Below, one piece after another: positions 7,183 through 16,500 of a stretch of 64,000 bases of DNA. Position numbers and translations under genes: made by a program. The DNA comes from Stercoripulliclostridium_A sp963642145 (GTDB taxonomy: Bacteria; Bacillota; Clostridia; Christensenellales; DTU072): the NCBI GenBank assembly GCA_963642145.1, contig CAVIFU010000003.1, positions 1 to 64,000 on the forward strand. The letters run 5' to 3'. Within the stretch, counting starts at the first letter, position 1. Every line of letters begins with the position of its first letter. The notes below the pieces were generated by a model. The model did not search any database, had not been told where the DNA came from, and saw nothing but the letters and a program-made list of their open reading frames with translations.

Positions 7183-10140
7183 ATGAAAAAATTTCGCCTG
7201 ACGTTGTACATAGTCGTTTTGTTAGCCATACTTATTGCGGGTGGCGTTGTGGGCTGTACTCAAAGTACTTCCAAGGATGCGGCTACGTCCATACAGGTTG
7301 AAGAAACTCACGTTTACCTTGCTCCCGAGGGCGATCCGAGCACGTATATTTTCAAGCCGTCGGTTTTTCCCCTCGAAACGGCAAGCCAAGAGGTCTATTA
7401 TCGGTTGCTCGATTCCAAAGACAGAGAATTCGTTAACATAAGTTCGGACGGCGTTTTGCAGGCAAAGAAGCTCAAAACGGACGAGGAAGGCAATAACGTA
7501 GATATTACTTTGCGCGTAGTCAGCGCGGTTACTCCCTCCGTGTATGTGGACGTCACCGTGACGATAGAGATTGTCGCGGTGCAGAGGATAGTTTTCAATC
7601 CCGAGAAAGTGGTTGTCGAGCTTCAATCCGACGGAGTACAGTTGAAGCCTATATTTTATCCGTCGCACGCCATAACGGGGCGCAACGTCGATTACCAATC
7701 CGACGATATAAGCATAGCCTCGGTAGACGGTAACGGATTTGTCACGCCGAAAAAAGTAGGACAAGTTTCCATTTGGGTCAAAACGCCCGTTCAGAGCGCT
7801 TTCGACAACCCGATTACCGGCAAAGTCACTATAGACGTCAGATATTCCTCCTTGAATTACAGGATGGATTTGACAAGCGATAAGTCCACGCTCAACCAGA
7901 TAGTTGGCAGTGCCGAGACGATAAGTTTTGTTCTGAGTCAGCTGGATTCCTCATGCGATCCCTCGCCGACCATAACTTGGTACGTAAACACCACCACCAT
8001 AAACGAAATCGGCGTCAAGGACAGCAAGATTTTGAACTATACGCCGTCAACTTTGCCGGCAGGCGAATATTATATAAGAGCGGAGCTCAGGAACGGCACG
8101 CAGAAGGCGGAACTGAAGTCGGAAGTGCTGCGCATGTACAATCCGCTTGACGCCATCAGTACGGACGTGACCAACGGCAATGAGGACGAGGACGGCAACA
8201 AGAGCTTTGAAGTAGGCGATATCGCAAGACTGCTCGTAACATACGGCGCCAATAAGTATCCTCCGGAGAGCTATCGTTGGACGATAAACAAGCCGGACGG
8301 CACTGTGGAAACGTTAGACAAGGAGCGTACGCAAAACGGTAACGCCTCAAACGGCGATTTGAGCTACGCTTTAGACCAATCCGGCGAGTATACCTTTACC
8401 GCCGAAGCCGTGGTCAAAGGCAAACTGTCCGGTGTGAAGAGTACGCCCGTAACCGTAACGGTGACGGCAAGCGCCGGAATAAACACTTTGTACAATTTAC
8501 ATGTAGACGGCGTCAAGACGGACGAAGGGTACGCGCCGATTCTCGGATGGGACGCCCTTCCCTACGAATCGGAGTTCTCGGCGGAAATACGTTTGGCGGA
8601 CGGCAATACATACGCCTTCTCTTCCGAAAAGGATTCGGACGCATTCGGATACGATTATTTCATCGTGCCGTCTGAAGTCGCCGACTTTACCGTAGACTTC
8701 GAGGTGCGCGTCAGGGACGGTGAAAACCGCTGGACGGAATGGGTGTCTTATACCGCCAATACCGTCACGTCCGATAAATTCGGGTATTTCGATACGTTGG
8801 TAGGCGATTTCAACGCATACATCGCGGATATGGAAGAACTCGGCAAACTGCTCGATTACATCACGGTATTCAGACCCGAGAGCCTGTTGCAGTCGGGAGA
8901 AACCGATATATATGAATTTACGTTGTATATTCCGTTCGCGTACGACGATTTGCCGGAGGACGTATATCATTTGTCGGCAAACGACGTTCCGAGCAGCGAT
9001 AATACTCCGTCATACGTCAATGCCTATAAATTGATAGTTTCCGCGATGCGTACTTACGTGGAATCGACGGCGTTCAGGCTGGGCTTGCCGTCAACGTCGA
9101 TACGCGGCGCCAACACCATACAAATCGAGATCAAAATGAACAAAGAACCGCAAAGCGCCACTTCATATGCCGAAGGCGACGAGAAATACGTGTATGAAGA
9201 CGTTGACTTTGCTTGGGACAAAGGTAGCGGAGAAGAAAGAACCCTCGCGATAGACGGCATCGGCAGAAACATGACGGTGGAAACGAGCAATCAGCTGTAC
9301 TTAGCCGTACAATACGGTTACAAACCCGTACCGGTAGAGGGTAGCGCGGCTGAAAGGATATACAAAAAGGCAAGAGCAGCGCTTTATGCCTCGACAGACG
9401 GCAACGATACTGTCGTAGATAAGGCGCGCGATATTTACAGATGGATAGCGCAAAACGTCCGCTATGACTACAAGATAGCGGCAACGGAAGCGGAAAATCT
9501 GTATTTGTACGACAGCTTCTACTTGGAAGGCGTATTCGATGACGGGGTAGCCGTTTGCGACGGTATGGCAAAGGCGTACGCGCTGTTACTGCGCATGGAA
9601 GGCATACTCGCATACAAAGTTTGCGGACAGACGCTCGACGGCGGCGGACACGCTTGGAACAAATTCCTTACCGCCGACGGTTGGGTAGGCTCCGACGTAA
9701 CTTGGGGCAACGCCAAGATGACCGTTGACGAAAACGGCTCCGCCAAGAGAATAGAGCTTGTCGCGTTCGAGTATTTCATGATGACGGACGCGGATTTGGA
9801 TGAAACGGGACGCTTGACTTACGGCGCGTATCCGTCTACCGCCAAGGTCGTTTCTTCCGCGTTTGGCGAAGATATCGGCTCGGGATACGACATGATAACA
9901 GATTCCGACGAAGAGCTTATCTATCAGGTAGGCACGTACCTCAAATCGCACATGGGCGAGTCCGGCGAAGTTTGGATGGAAATAACGGTATCCGACGAAT
10001 ATGTAGCCTCCAAGAGCGACGACGTCTCCGACGCGTTGGCGCAGATAAATACCGTTATAGGGAATAGCGCCGGCGACGGATATAAGGCGACGGCGTATTC
10101 ATCGGAGAACAGAATTTACGTAAGACTTGTAAGGAGTTAA
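7183..10140 (+). CDS. Ig-like lipoprotein with C-terminal transglutaminase-like domain
   Basis: 985 residues, exported and lipid-anchored: a hydrophobic signal ends in the lipobox V-V-G-C (about residues 22-25). A group-2 bacterial Ig-like (BIG2) domain spans about residues 130-225 and further Ig/PKD-like beta-domains follow to about residue 540. The C-terminal third has a transglutaminase-like (papain-fold) core: helix A-R-D-I-Y-R-W-I near 748-755, Cys792 in A-V-C-D-G-M, His823 in G-G-H-A-W and Asp838 in S-D-V-T-W, so the full Cys-His-Asp triad is present. Such secreted enzymes act as transamidases or peptidases on surface proteins. SD is ACGGAG. It heads a four-gene operon; the next gene starts one base after its stop. 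Confidence 0.85.
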   Translation: MKKFRLTLYIVVLLAILIAGGVVGCTQSTSKDAATSIQVEETHVYLAPEGDPSTYIFKPSVFPLETASQEVYYRLLDSKDREFVNISSDGVLQAKKLKTDEEGNNVDITLRVVSAVTPSVYVDVTVTIEIVAVQRIVFNPEKVVVELQSDGVQLKPIFYPSHAITGRNVDYQSDDISIASVDGNGFVTPKKVGQVSIWVKTPVQSAFDNPITGKVTIDVRYSSLNYRMDLTSDKSTLNQIVGSAETISFVLSQLDSSCDPSPTITWYVNTTTINEIGVKDSKILNYTPSTLPAGEYYIRAELRNGTQKAELKSEVLRMYNPLDAISTDVTNGNEDEDGNKSFEVGDIARLLVTYGANKYPPESYRWTINKPDGTVETLDKERTQNGNASNGDLSYALDQSGEYTFTAEAVVKGKLSGVKSTPVTVTVTASAGINTLYNLHVDGVKTDEGYAPILGWDALPYESEFSAEIRLADGNTYAFSSEKDSDAFGYDYFIVPSEVADFTVDFEVRVRDGENRWTEWVSYTANTVTSDKFGYFDTLVGDFNAYIADMEELGKLLDYITVFRPESLLQSGETDIYEFTLYIPFAYDDLPEDVYHLSANDVPSSDNTPSYVNAYKLIVSAMRTYVESTAFRLGLPSTSIRGANTIQIEIKMNKEPQSATSYAEGDEKYVYEDVDFAWDKGSGEERTLAIDGIGRNMTVETSNQLYLAVQYGYKPVPVEGSAAERIYKKARAALYASTDGNDTVVDKARDIYRWIAQNVRYDYKIAATEAENLYLYDSFYLEGVFDDGVAVCDGMAKAYALLLRMEGILAYKVCGQTLDGGGHAWNKFLTADGWVGSDVTWGNAKMTVDENGSAKRIELVAFEYFMMTDADLDETGRLTYGAYPSTAKVVSSAFGEDIGSGYDMITDSDEELIYQVGTYLKSHMGESGEVWMEITVSDEYVASKSDDVSDALAQINTVIGNSAGDGYKATAYSSENRIYVRLVRS

Positions 10141-10141
10141 T

Positions 10142-10981
10142 ATGGAATACAGGTTAGACACATGTTTTCTCGGCAAAATGCTTGTGCTGAGCGACGGCAA
10201 AATCGAAGTCGGCGTTACTTTGGACGTCGGTCCGAGAATTATCAAACTCAACAAAATAGGCTCGGAATCCGTCATGTATGAAGATGTCTGCGAGTCCGTT
10301 ACGCGCGACGTTTCCGCGGAGTATGGCGATGGCAAAAAGTGGCGTATTTTCGGCGGACATCGCGTCTGGCTGTCTCCGGAAGACAACACAACCTACTACC
10401 CGGACTGCACTCCCGTCGATTACGAAATAACCGAGGACGGCGCGATATTTACTCCCAAGCCTTGGACGGAAGTCGGCGTGGCGCCGAGTTTGAAGATAGT
10501 TATGCTCGGCGACGGCAGACTCGACGTGGTGATGAACGTCAAAAACATAAGCGGAATTACGCGTAACCTATGCGTGTGGGCGTTGACCGTGCTCAAAGTG
10601 GGCAGCGTCGTCACCGTGCCGCTTTCGACGGAGGACACGGGCTTCCTTGCCAACAGAAATATAGTTTTTTGGCATTACAACGACCTTGCGGACAAGAGAT
10701 TTACCCTCGAAAACGACAAGTTTATCCTCCGCGGAGAGGCAAGTGCCGAAGGTCCGTTCAAAGTGGGAACTTGGCTCAAACACGTCAAAGCCGAATACAA
10801 ATATAAAGATACCGTGTTCGTCAAAGAGACCGAGGGCATAAACTATAACGAGCCCGACTTCTGTTGCAATATGGAAACGTATACCAATCGTTACATCCAC
10901 GAGGTTGAAACGCTTTCGCCCATATGCACGGTGGCGGACGGCGAAACGCTTACGCACATCGAGAAATGGAGCGTGAGATAG
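10142..10981 (+). CDS. DUF4380-type, aldose-1-epimerase-like protein
   Basis: 279 residues, no signal peptide, so cytoplasmic. The F-G-G-H-R-V-W-L-S-P-E segment near residues 69-80 and T-Y-Y-P-D shortly after are the pattern I associate with DUF4380-type proteins of the galactose-mutarotase superfamily. These have a beta-supersandwich fold that binds hexoses. The AAGGAG site lies inside the end of the preceding gene. Its place directly before a ROK-type sugar kinase and a PIG-L deacetylase argues for sugar mutarotation or sugar recognition, but no catalytic residues were confirmed and the substrate is unknown. Confidence 0.65.
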   Translation: MEYRLDTCFLGKMLVLSDGKIEVGVTLDVGPRIIKLNKIGSESVMYEDVCESVTRDVSAEYGDGKKWRIFGGHRVWLSPEDNTTYYPDCTPVDYEITEDGAIFTPKPWTEVGVAPSLKIVMLGDGRLDVVMNVKNISGITRNLCVWALTVLKVGSVVTVPLSTEDTGFLANRNIVFWHYNDLADKRFTLENDKFILRGEASAEGPFKVGTWLKHVKAEYKYKDTVFVKETEGINYNEPDFCCNMETYTNRYIHEVETLSPICTVADGETLTHIEKWSVR

Positions 10982-10991
10982 CGGAGGAAAT

Positions 10992-12317
10992 ATGTTAGAT
11001 AGCGGATATTTACCGATGTATCTGTATCAAAAACGTTTTTTGGAAGGTTTATCGCGTGAAGCGCGTAAACCTTTTGTTTTGTCGCTCGAACGTGGCGAAG
11101 GCGAAAGCGAATGCTATTCGACGTATCTGTATGAGAACGGGCACGATGCGGAAAACCTCGAATATGCCGCCAAAATCGTCAAGACGATGCTCTGGGCATA
11201 CGGCGGTTACAAGTTCCGCATGTACGGCGGAGAGAGCGTTATAGAAGGGCTCGGAAAGATATATTCCGAGGACGGCGCGCGCGCGTTCGATTATCTATTT
11301 ATGCGCGACGTGTACCTGAGACCCTTGGAATTCGAGTGCTCCGAATCCCCGGTGCCGCCTACCGAATGCAAGGCAAAGCCCGTAAAAAACAACGCTTGCG
11401 GATATCGCATAGGGTTTGACGCGGGCGGCTCGGACAGAAAAGTCACCGCGTGTATAAACGGCAGTCCGGTATACGAAAATGAGACTATATGGTATCCCAA
11501 ACTCAATGATAATCCCGAGTATCACGAAGCAGGCATAAAAGACAGCATCGACAAAGCCCTCCGAGCTTTGGACGGCAGAGTGGACGCGATAGGCGTGTCT
11601 ACCGCAGGGATTGTTGTGGACGGCGAAGTCAGGGTGGCGTCGCTGTTTCGCATGGTTCCCAAGGAGCTGTTCGCAACGCGCATAAGACCGATATACCTTA
11701 ATCTCGGCAAGGAATACTCTTGCCCGGTGGCGGTAGCCAACGACGGCGACGTGACGGCGCTTGCCGGGGCATATTCGCGCGGACGCGGTAACCTTTTGGG
11801 TATGGCAATGGGCACAAGTCTTGCCGGGGGATACGTAGACGGCGATATGCGCATCCGCGGTTGTCTGAACGAGCTTGCCTTTGTGCCGGTAGACGCCAAC
11901 CCGAACGCCGCCGAGGACGAGTGGAGCGGAGATAGGGGCGTTGGCGTGATGTATCATTCCCAAGACGGCGTTATCAAGCTTGCGGAAGAGGCGAATATAG
12001 ATATGGGAGCTGCGAATTCTCCCGCCGAAAAGCTGAAAATTGTGCAGTCGCTTGCCGAAGAAGGCGACGATCGCGCGATAGCGGTATTCGAGCGCATGGG
12101 CGATTACTTCGGATATACCATTCTGTGGTTGAAGGAATTCTACAAAATCGAGGCGGTCATATTCCTCGGGCGCGTGGCTTCCGGCAAAGGAGGCGATACG
12201 CTCATGGCAAGGGCAAAAGAAATACTCAAACAAGAAGGCGACGACACCGAGATTATCCTTCCCGACGAGATGTCGAGGAGGCTCGGTCAAAGCTATACGG
12301 CGTCGAGTCTGAACTAA
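10992..12317 (+). CDS. ROK-family sugar kinase-like protein with N-terminal extension
   Basis: 441 residues, cytoplasmic. The ROK/actin-fold ATPase core starts near residue 140 with G-F-D-A-G-G-S-D (phosphate-1 loop, Asp143). It continues with G-V-S-T-A-G-I near residue 197 and G-M-A-M-G-T-S-L-A-G-G near 270. ROK proteins are glucokinases, N-acetylmannosamine/N-acetylglucosamine kinases or sugar-responsive repressors. No helix-turn-helix is seen, so kinase is favoured over repressor. The Cys-rich zinc motif (C-G-x-x-G-C) of classical ROK members is absent; only R-G-C-L-N-E occupies that area. The first 135 residues form a separate domain that I recall from a Firmicutes ROK subgroup, without known function. 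SD GGAGG, 10-base gap after the previous gene. Confidence 0.8.
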   Translation: MLDSGYLPMYLYQKRFLEGLSREARKPFVLSLERGEGESECYSTYLYENGHDAENLEYAAKIVKTMLWAYGGYKFRMYGGESVIEGLGKIYSEDGARAFDYLFMRDVYLRPLEFECSESPVPPTECKAKPVKNNACGYRIGFDAGGSDRKVTACINGSPVYENETIWYPKLNDNPEYHEAGIKDSIDKALRALDGRVDAIGVSTAGIVVDGEVRVASLFRMVPKELFATRIRPIYLNLGKEYSCPVAVANDGDVTALAGAYSRGRGNLLGMAMGTSLAGGYVDGDMRIRGCLNELAFVPVDANPNAAEDEWSGDRGVGVMYHSQDGVIKLAEEANIDMGAANSPAEKLKIVQSLAEEGDDRAIAVFERMGDYFGYTILWLKEFYKIEAVIFLGRVASGKGGDTLMARAKEILKQEGDDTEIILPDEMSRRLGQSYTASSLN

Positions 12318-12329
12318 AAGGAGACTAAT

Positions 12330-13136
12330 ATGAAACTCAACTCAAAAGCGGAAACAGTGCATGGCAAAAAGTCCGTTTACACGGATTTGGTGATATCGGC
12401 GCACCAAGACGATATCGAGATTATGTGTCCCCAAGCGATAATTAAGGGATACCAAAGTAAAGAAAACGGCATGGTTGCCGTAGTTTGTACGGATGGCGCC
12501 GGCAGCCCGAGAGCGGGCGAATTTGCCAATATGACGGACGAAGAGATGAAGCGCGTTCGCAGAGTAGAGCAGATCCGCGCGGCAGAGGTAGGCGACTATT
12601 CCGAGCTCATCATGCTCAACTACACTTCGGCGGAAATGAAGGATAGGAACAATCCTTCTCCCGTTGAGGACATCAAGGAAATAATACTTAATTACCATCC
12701 CGAAACCATGCACATACACAACCTTGCAGACAAGCATCCGACCCACGTCGGCACGGCGATGGATTGCATCAAAGCGTTGCGCGCGATACCAAAAGAGCTC
12801 CGTCCGAAGAAGCTGTACGGATGCGAGGTGTGGCGCAGTCTGGATTGGTTGGACGACGCCGAGAAGGTAGTGTTTGACCTTACGGGATACGAGAAACTCA
12901 TGCGCGACGTGCTCGACGTGTACGTCAGCCAAATAGCCGGCGGCAAGGCGTATTGCACGGCGTCGATCGGCAGAAGATTTGCAAACGCGACATACTCCGC
13001 AAGTCACGGCGTGGACATGTGCGAGCTTGCTTCCTACGCGATGGATCTCACTCCTCTCATAGAGGACGACGACTTGGATCCGCGCGAATTCATACTCGGC
13101 AAAATCAGGAAATTCGAATCGGATTTGCTCATATAA
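12330..13136 (+). CDS. PIG-L/LmbE-family deacetylase
   Basis: 268 residues. The family zinc site is visible: A-H-Q-D-D-I-E at about residues 24-30 (variant of A-H-P-D-D-E) and D-K-H-P-T-H near 132-137, with the C-T-D-G-x-G-S strand between them. Members remove N-acetyl groups from GlcNAc-type sugars (for example in mycothiol, bacillithiol or GPI synthesis) or act on related small molecules. The Pro-to-Gln change and Ile between DD and E are minor departures. AAGGAG lies 7 bases upstream of ATG. As last gene of the operon with a ROK-type protein and a mutarotase-like protein, it suggests intracellular processing of an acetylated amino sugar. Confidence 0.88.
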   Translation: MKLNSKAETVHGKKSVYTDLVISAHQDDIEIMCPQAIIKGYQSKENGMVAVVCTDGAGSPRAGEFANMTDEEMKRVRRVEQIRAAEVGDYSELIMLNYTSAEMKDRNNPSPVEDIKEIILNYHPETMHIHNLADKHPTHVGTAMDCIKALRAIPKELRPKKLYGCEVWRSLDWLDDAEKVVFDLTGYEKLMRDVLDVYVSQIAGGKAYCTASIGRRFANATYSASHGVDMCELASYAMDLTPLIEDDDLDPREFILGKIRKFESDLLI

Positions 13137-13181
13137 AACGTGGCGTTTCGCGCGGTTCTTACGCGCGTTATATAACCCACG

Positions 13182-13197
13182 GTTAAATTATCGTAAA
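13182..13197. repeat. 16-base repeat, copy 1 (GTTAAATTATCGTAAA)
   Basis: An exact copy of this 16-mer recurs at 59478-59493 in the same orientation. Both sit in intergenic DNA upstream of genes for very large surface proteins. Function unknown; it could be a regulatory site or simple chance in AT-rich spacers. Confidence 0.45.
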
Positions 13198-13202
13198 ACA
13201 TT

Positions 13203-13231
13203 CGGCGCCCGTTCGGGCGTCGATTTTTTTT
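13203..13231 (+). terminator. Terminator of the operon ending with the PIG-L gene
   Basis: An 8-bp stem with one G-T wobble (CGGCGCCC / GGGCGTCG), loop GTTC, followed by A and eight T residues. Confidence 0.9.
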
Positions 13232-13312
13232 CACCGAAAATTCAACCGAAATTCTTTATTCGGGCGTGCGTCGGGCGTAAGCCACAAGATATTGCGGTGA
13301 TAAGCGAAAACG

Positions 13313-13335
13313 ACCGCTAAAAGCGGTGTTTTTTT
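13313..13335 (+). terminator. Second terminator-like hairpin before the giant gene
   Basis: ACCGC-TAAAA-GCGGT stem-loop followed by G and seven T residues. It lies 82 bases after the first terminator and 57 bases before the giant gene's -35 box. The 80 bases between the two hairpins carry no ORF of note. Confidence 0.7.
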
Positions 13336-13391
13336 GTGTTCGTTGGGTGAAGAACTCTCTATTAGGCGCGTATTAAATATTATATAGGGTA

Positions 13392-13420
13392 TTGACAAAC
13401 GAAAATCGTTGCCGTAAAAT
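13392..13420 (+). promoter_or_regulatory. Sigma-A promoter of the giant lipoprotein gene
   Basis: Consensus TTGACA at 13392-13397, 17-base spacer, TAAAAT at 13415-13420. Transcription would begin near 13427, leaving a leader of about 90 nucleotides. Confidence 0.85.
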
Positions 13421-13426
13421 AGTTGC

Positions 13427-13519
13427 GTAAGCGGACCGTATCGGTCCCGTTTGCGTATATACGCGCGTGACGCGCTTTGCGAAACGCCCGTAACTCCACC
13501 ACCTCAAGGAGATTTCGCA
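13427..13519 (+). other. Structured 5' leader of the giant gene
   Basis: Two short stem-loops are visible: GGACCG/CGGTCC at 13433-13447 and GCGCG/CGCGC at 13463-13475. A Pro/Thr-coding-like CCACCACCTC stretch then precedes the AAGGAGA ribosome site and ATG 13520. Neither hairpin has a U tract. It does not match a riboswitch class that I recognise; a role in mRNA stability or translation control is conjecture. Confidence 0.4.
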
Positions 13520-16500
13520 ATGAAAAAGAGTTTGCTTTACAAGTCGGTGCTGGCACTGCTCATAGTGTCGCTCGCTTTGGTCCTCTTTGCCTGTTCGCCG
13601 AGGGAGAACACGTCTACCGATTCCGACGTCATCCAAGGCGACAAAACGGACGTTGTTGAAGAAACGCGCCTGACGCAGGAGATTAAGCACCAAGAAGCCG
13701 AACAGATGATTAAGGACGGTATCGCCAACAACAAGGCATACTATACTTGTTCCGACGATCCCGAGTGGTTCGTCATGGACGTAACGTTCGATTATTCGTT
13801 CGAGTACTTCTGGCTCGATTCCGCAGAAAGGGAGAGTACGAGCACCGCTTGCAAAGCCGTGCTCAAAGCGAACATCAATCTCAAAAACAACCAAAGAAGT
13901 CAGCTCTACTTCCAGATACTTAACGCGAACAGCGTGCCGGTATTTTGCGTTTACTACGCTTCGGGATACACGTATCTGGTGGTCGGTACCGATAAGTACT
14001 ACATGCCGGAACTCAACTTTACAGAGGTGGGAAGTTTGGTTTACGGCGCTATCGCGGGTAACGACATAAATGTATTGCAAATCGTCAGCGGCTTTGTAAC
14101 GGGCAGTTCTACGGGATTGGAATCGTTGCTCGGACAATATGCGGGCATGTTGTCGCTTGCAAAAAGTCTCGTTTTCAAAAACAAATCTTACGCCACGCAA
14201 TACAATTACGACGCCGAAAACAAAATTTACAAAAGTCGTGACGTCGCAAGGGAGATAAAACTCAACGAAACGTTAAGTCTGCTGTGCGGTTCGGGTCTGA
14301 ATCTCGGATCGTTGAATCTTTCGTTTGCCGGGATATGGGACTTGGTCGGCTTGAACTTAGACCCCGTGCTCGGACAATTTTTGGGCTTCACCTTCGAGGG
14401 GCTGGGCGCCAAGGATTGGCCGTCGATGAGCGCGTACCTCACCACGCACACGGAGCTCGAAACATTTACCAAAACAAGCGATACGGGCATGGATTACACC
14501 GCGCAGGATTACGTAACCAAGGGTATAAACATAACCATAAATACGGCTGCCGACGTAGAAGCCACGCGTGAAAAGTACGCGGGCTACACGCCTGCCGATA
14601 TGGGCGAATCGGAGAAGGTTGAAGAATACTCCGTAAGTATAGACCTCTCGCCGATTTTGTTGTATGCGAGCGACAGCCCGATAAGCATTAACTTCGGCGA
14701 ACTCGGATTAAACGAAACCGGGCGTCAGAATACATATTCGCAAGGCAGTATCGGCAATATAGGGCTCGGAGCCACGTTGTTCGTCGAAAACGACGCCGAC
14801 GGCAAAGTTACCGTAAATTCCGTTTTGGGCAAGGCGTTAGACGTCAATTTGGGCGCGCTCGGCGATATGGCTATCAATTTCCCTTACGCGGCGCGTTACG
14901 AGCTGAGCCTCGACGTCAAAGTCGCGCTCGACTTTTTCAGCGCGCAAGCCACTCAGGCGGAAATTACGATCGCCTACAACGATTCTCCGCTGATAAGAGC
15001 CTTCCTCGACGGTACGGACTTATATTTGAATTTTGACGACGTCAAGTCGTTCTCGGGCGCCATAATCCCCAAAGTCAAGCTTTCGGGATTCAGCGTGAAC
15101 GGATTGCTGTCGGACGTATTGAATAAAATCAAACCCTACATAGACCCTAACTACACCAAGGTGAGTTCCGTCCTGAACGCTTCCGGCAGTTCGGGCTCCG
15201 CAGAGGAGGAAGGCGGTAGTTCCGTAGACGTAATGAGCATACTCAAAGTAGTGCTCAACAACTTGGATCTCCCCGGCAGAGGCGAGTACCGCGTAGACAA
15301 ATACGGCGATATCGTTCGCGACGCGGACGGCAACCCCGTACCCAACGACTGGAACATCGCGCTCGTGCTCGATAGCGAAACGCTCTCGGAGATCGTCGGT
15401 ATGATTATGCCTCTCAACGGCAATTTCGGCGATGACCTCCAAGTCAAATTATCGTTTAACCAATTAGACTTCCTCAATACCATAGCTCTCGACGTAGACG
15501 TTACCGATACCGTCAGAATGGGATTGACTTTGGACACGATATCCTTTATCAAAGAGCACGACTTCGAGAACTACAACCTTGTCGACTCGGAAGAAAAACG
15601 CGGTGCGTATACGGATGTATCGGCGTTCCTGATCAACTATAACTACAACATGTTCATGTACGGTGAAGTCGATCTCGGTATGCAGGAAACTTCCGACAGA
15701 GGCATAGATCTCGGCGGACTCATCGGACAATTCATAGACGGATTGTTGCTCTCCGTGCACGTGGAGCGCGGTCAAGACATACGCTTTGCGTATAAATTGG
15801 AAGCGAACACGAATATTACCGACCTCACCCAGACGGAACTTAAACTGACCGTATACAACCCGAATAACGAAACGGTGTACATACGTCTGTTCTATATCGG
15901 ACGCACGGATACGGTACTTATAGATTTGCAGAATTTCTCCGCTTTGGAAGATCAAATCAACGGTTTGAGCTCGATAGGCGAATTGCCGAGGCTTAAATAC
16001 GAGAACTTGGGGCTCAAAGATACGCTTGCGAGTATCGATATCGTCGGCGTACTCAGCGGAATACTTACCGGACAAAGCGAGCAAAACGGACCTTACTCCA
16101 TGACGTTGGATACTTCCGATCCCGACTTCATAGTCAAGACGCGCGACGCCATAGTAGGACTTTTGAGCGTGTTCGGCGCGATAAATTCCATTGACGGCTC
16201 TATCGACAAAGACGGACTGAATAATGTTTTGAAGGCGCTCTACGGAGCGGAAGACGACGGTGCGGACGGCGAAACCGGATCGGGCATAGATATGATGACG
16301 ATACTCGGCGCCGCTCTCGACGGAGTGAACGTCGACGCCATAGCCGGCACCCTTACCGCAAATATAGCCGCCAACGTGTTGAGCGTGCTCATGACGCTGT
16401 TGCTTGCGCCGGTAGACGAATTCGGCAATCCCAAGACCATCGATATGCCGGAAGTCAACGCTTATCTGCGCGTTCAACTTCTGAATTTTACTTTTGACGG

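Noticed and set aside
13165..13200. Leftward promoter-like sequence on the minus strand (TTTACG-17-TATATA)
   Set aside because: Weak -35, would run antisense into the PIG-L gene, and the second copy of the motif at 59.48 kb lacks an equivalent -10 box.
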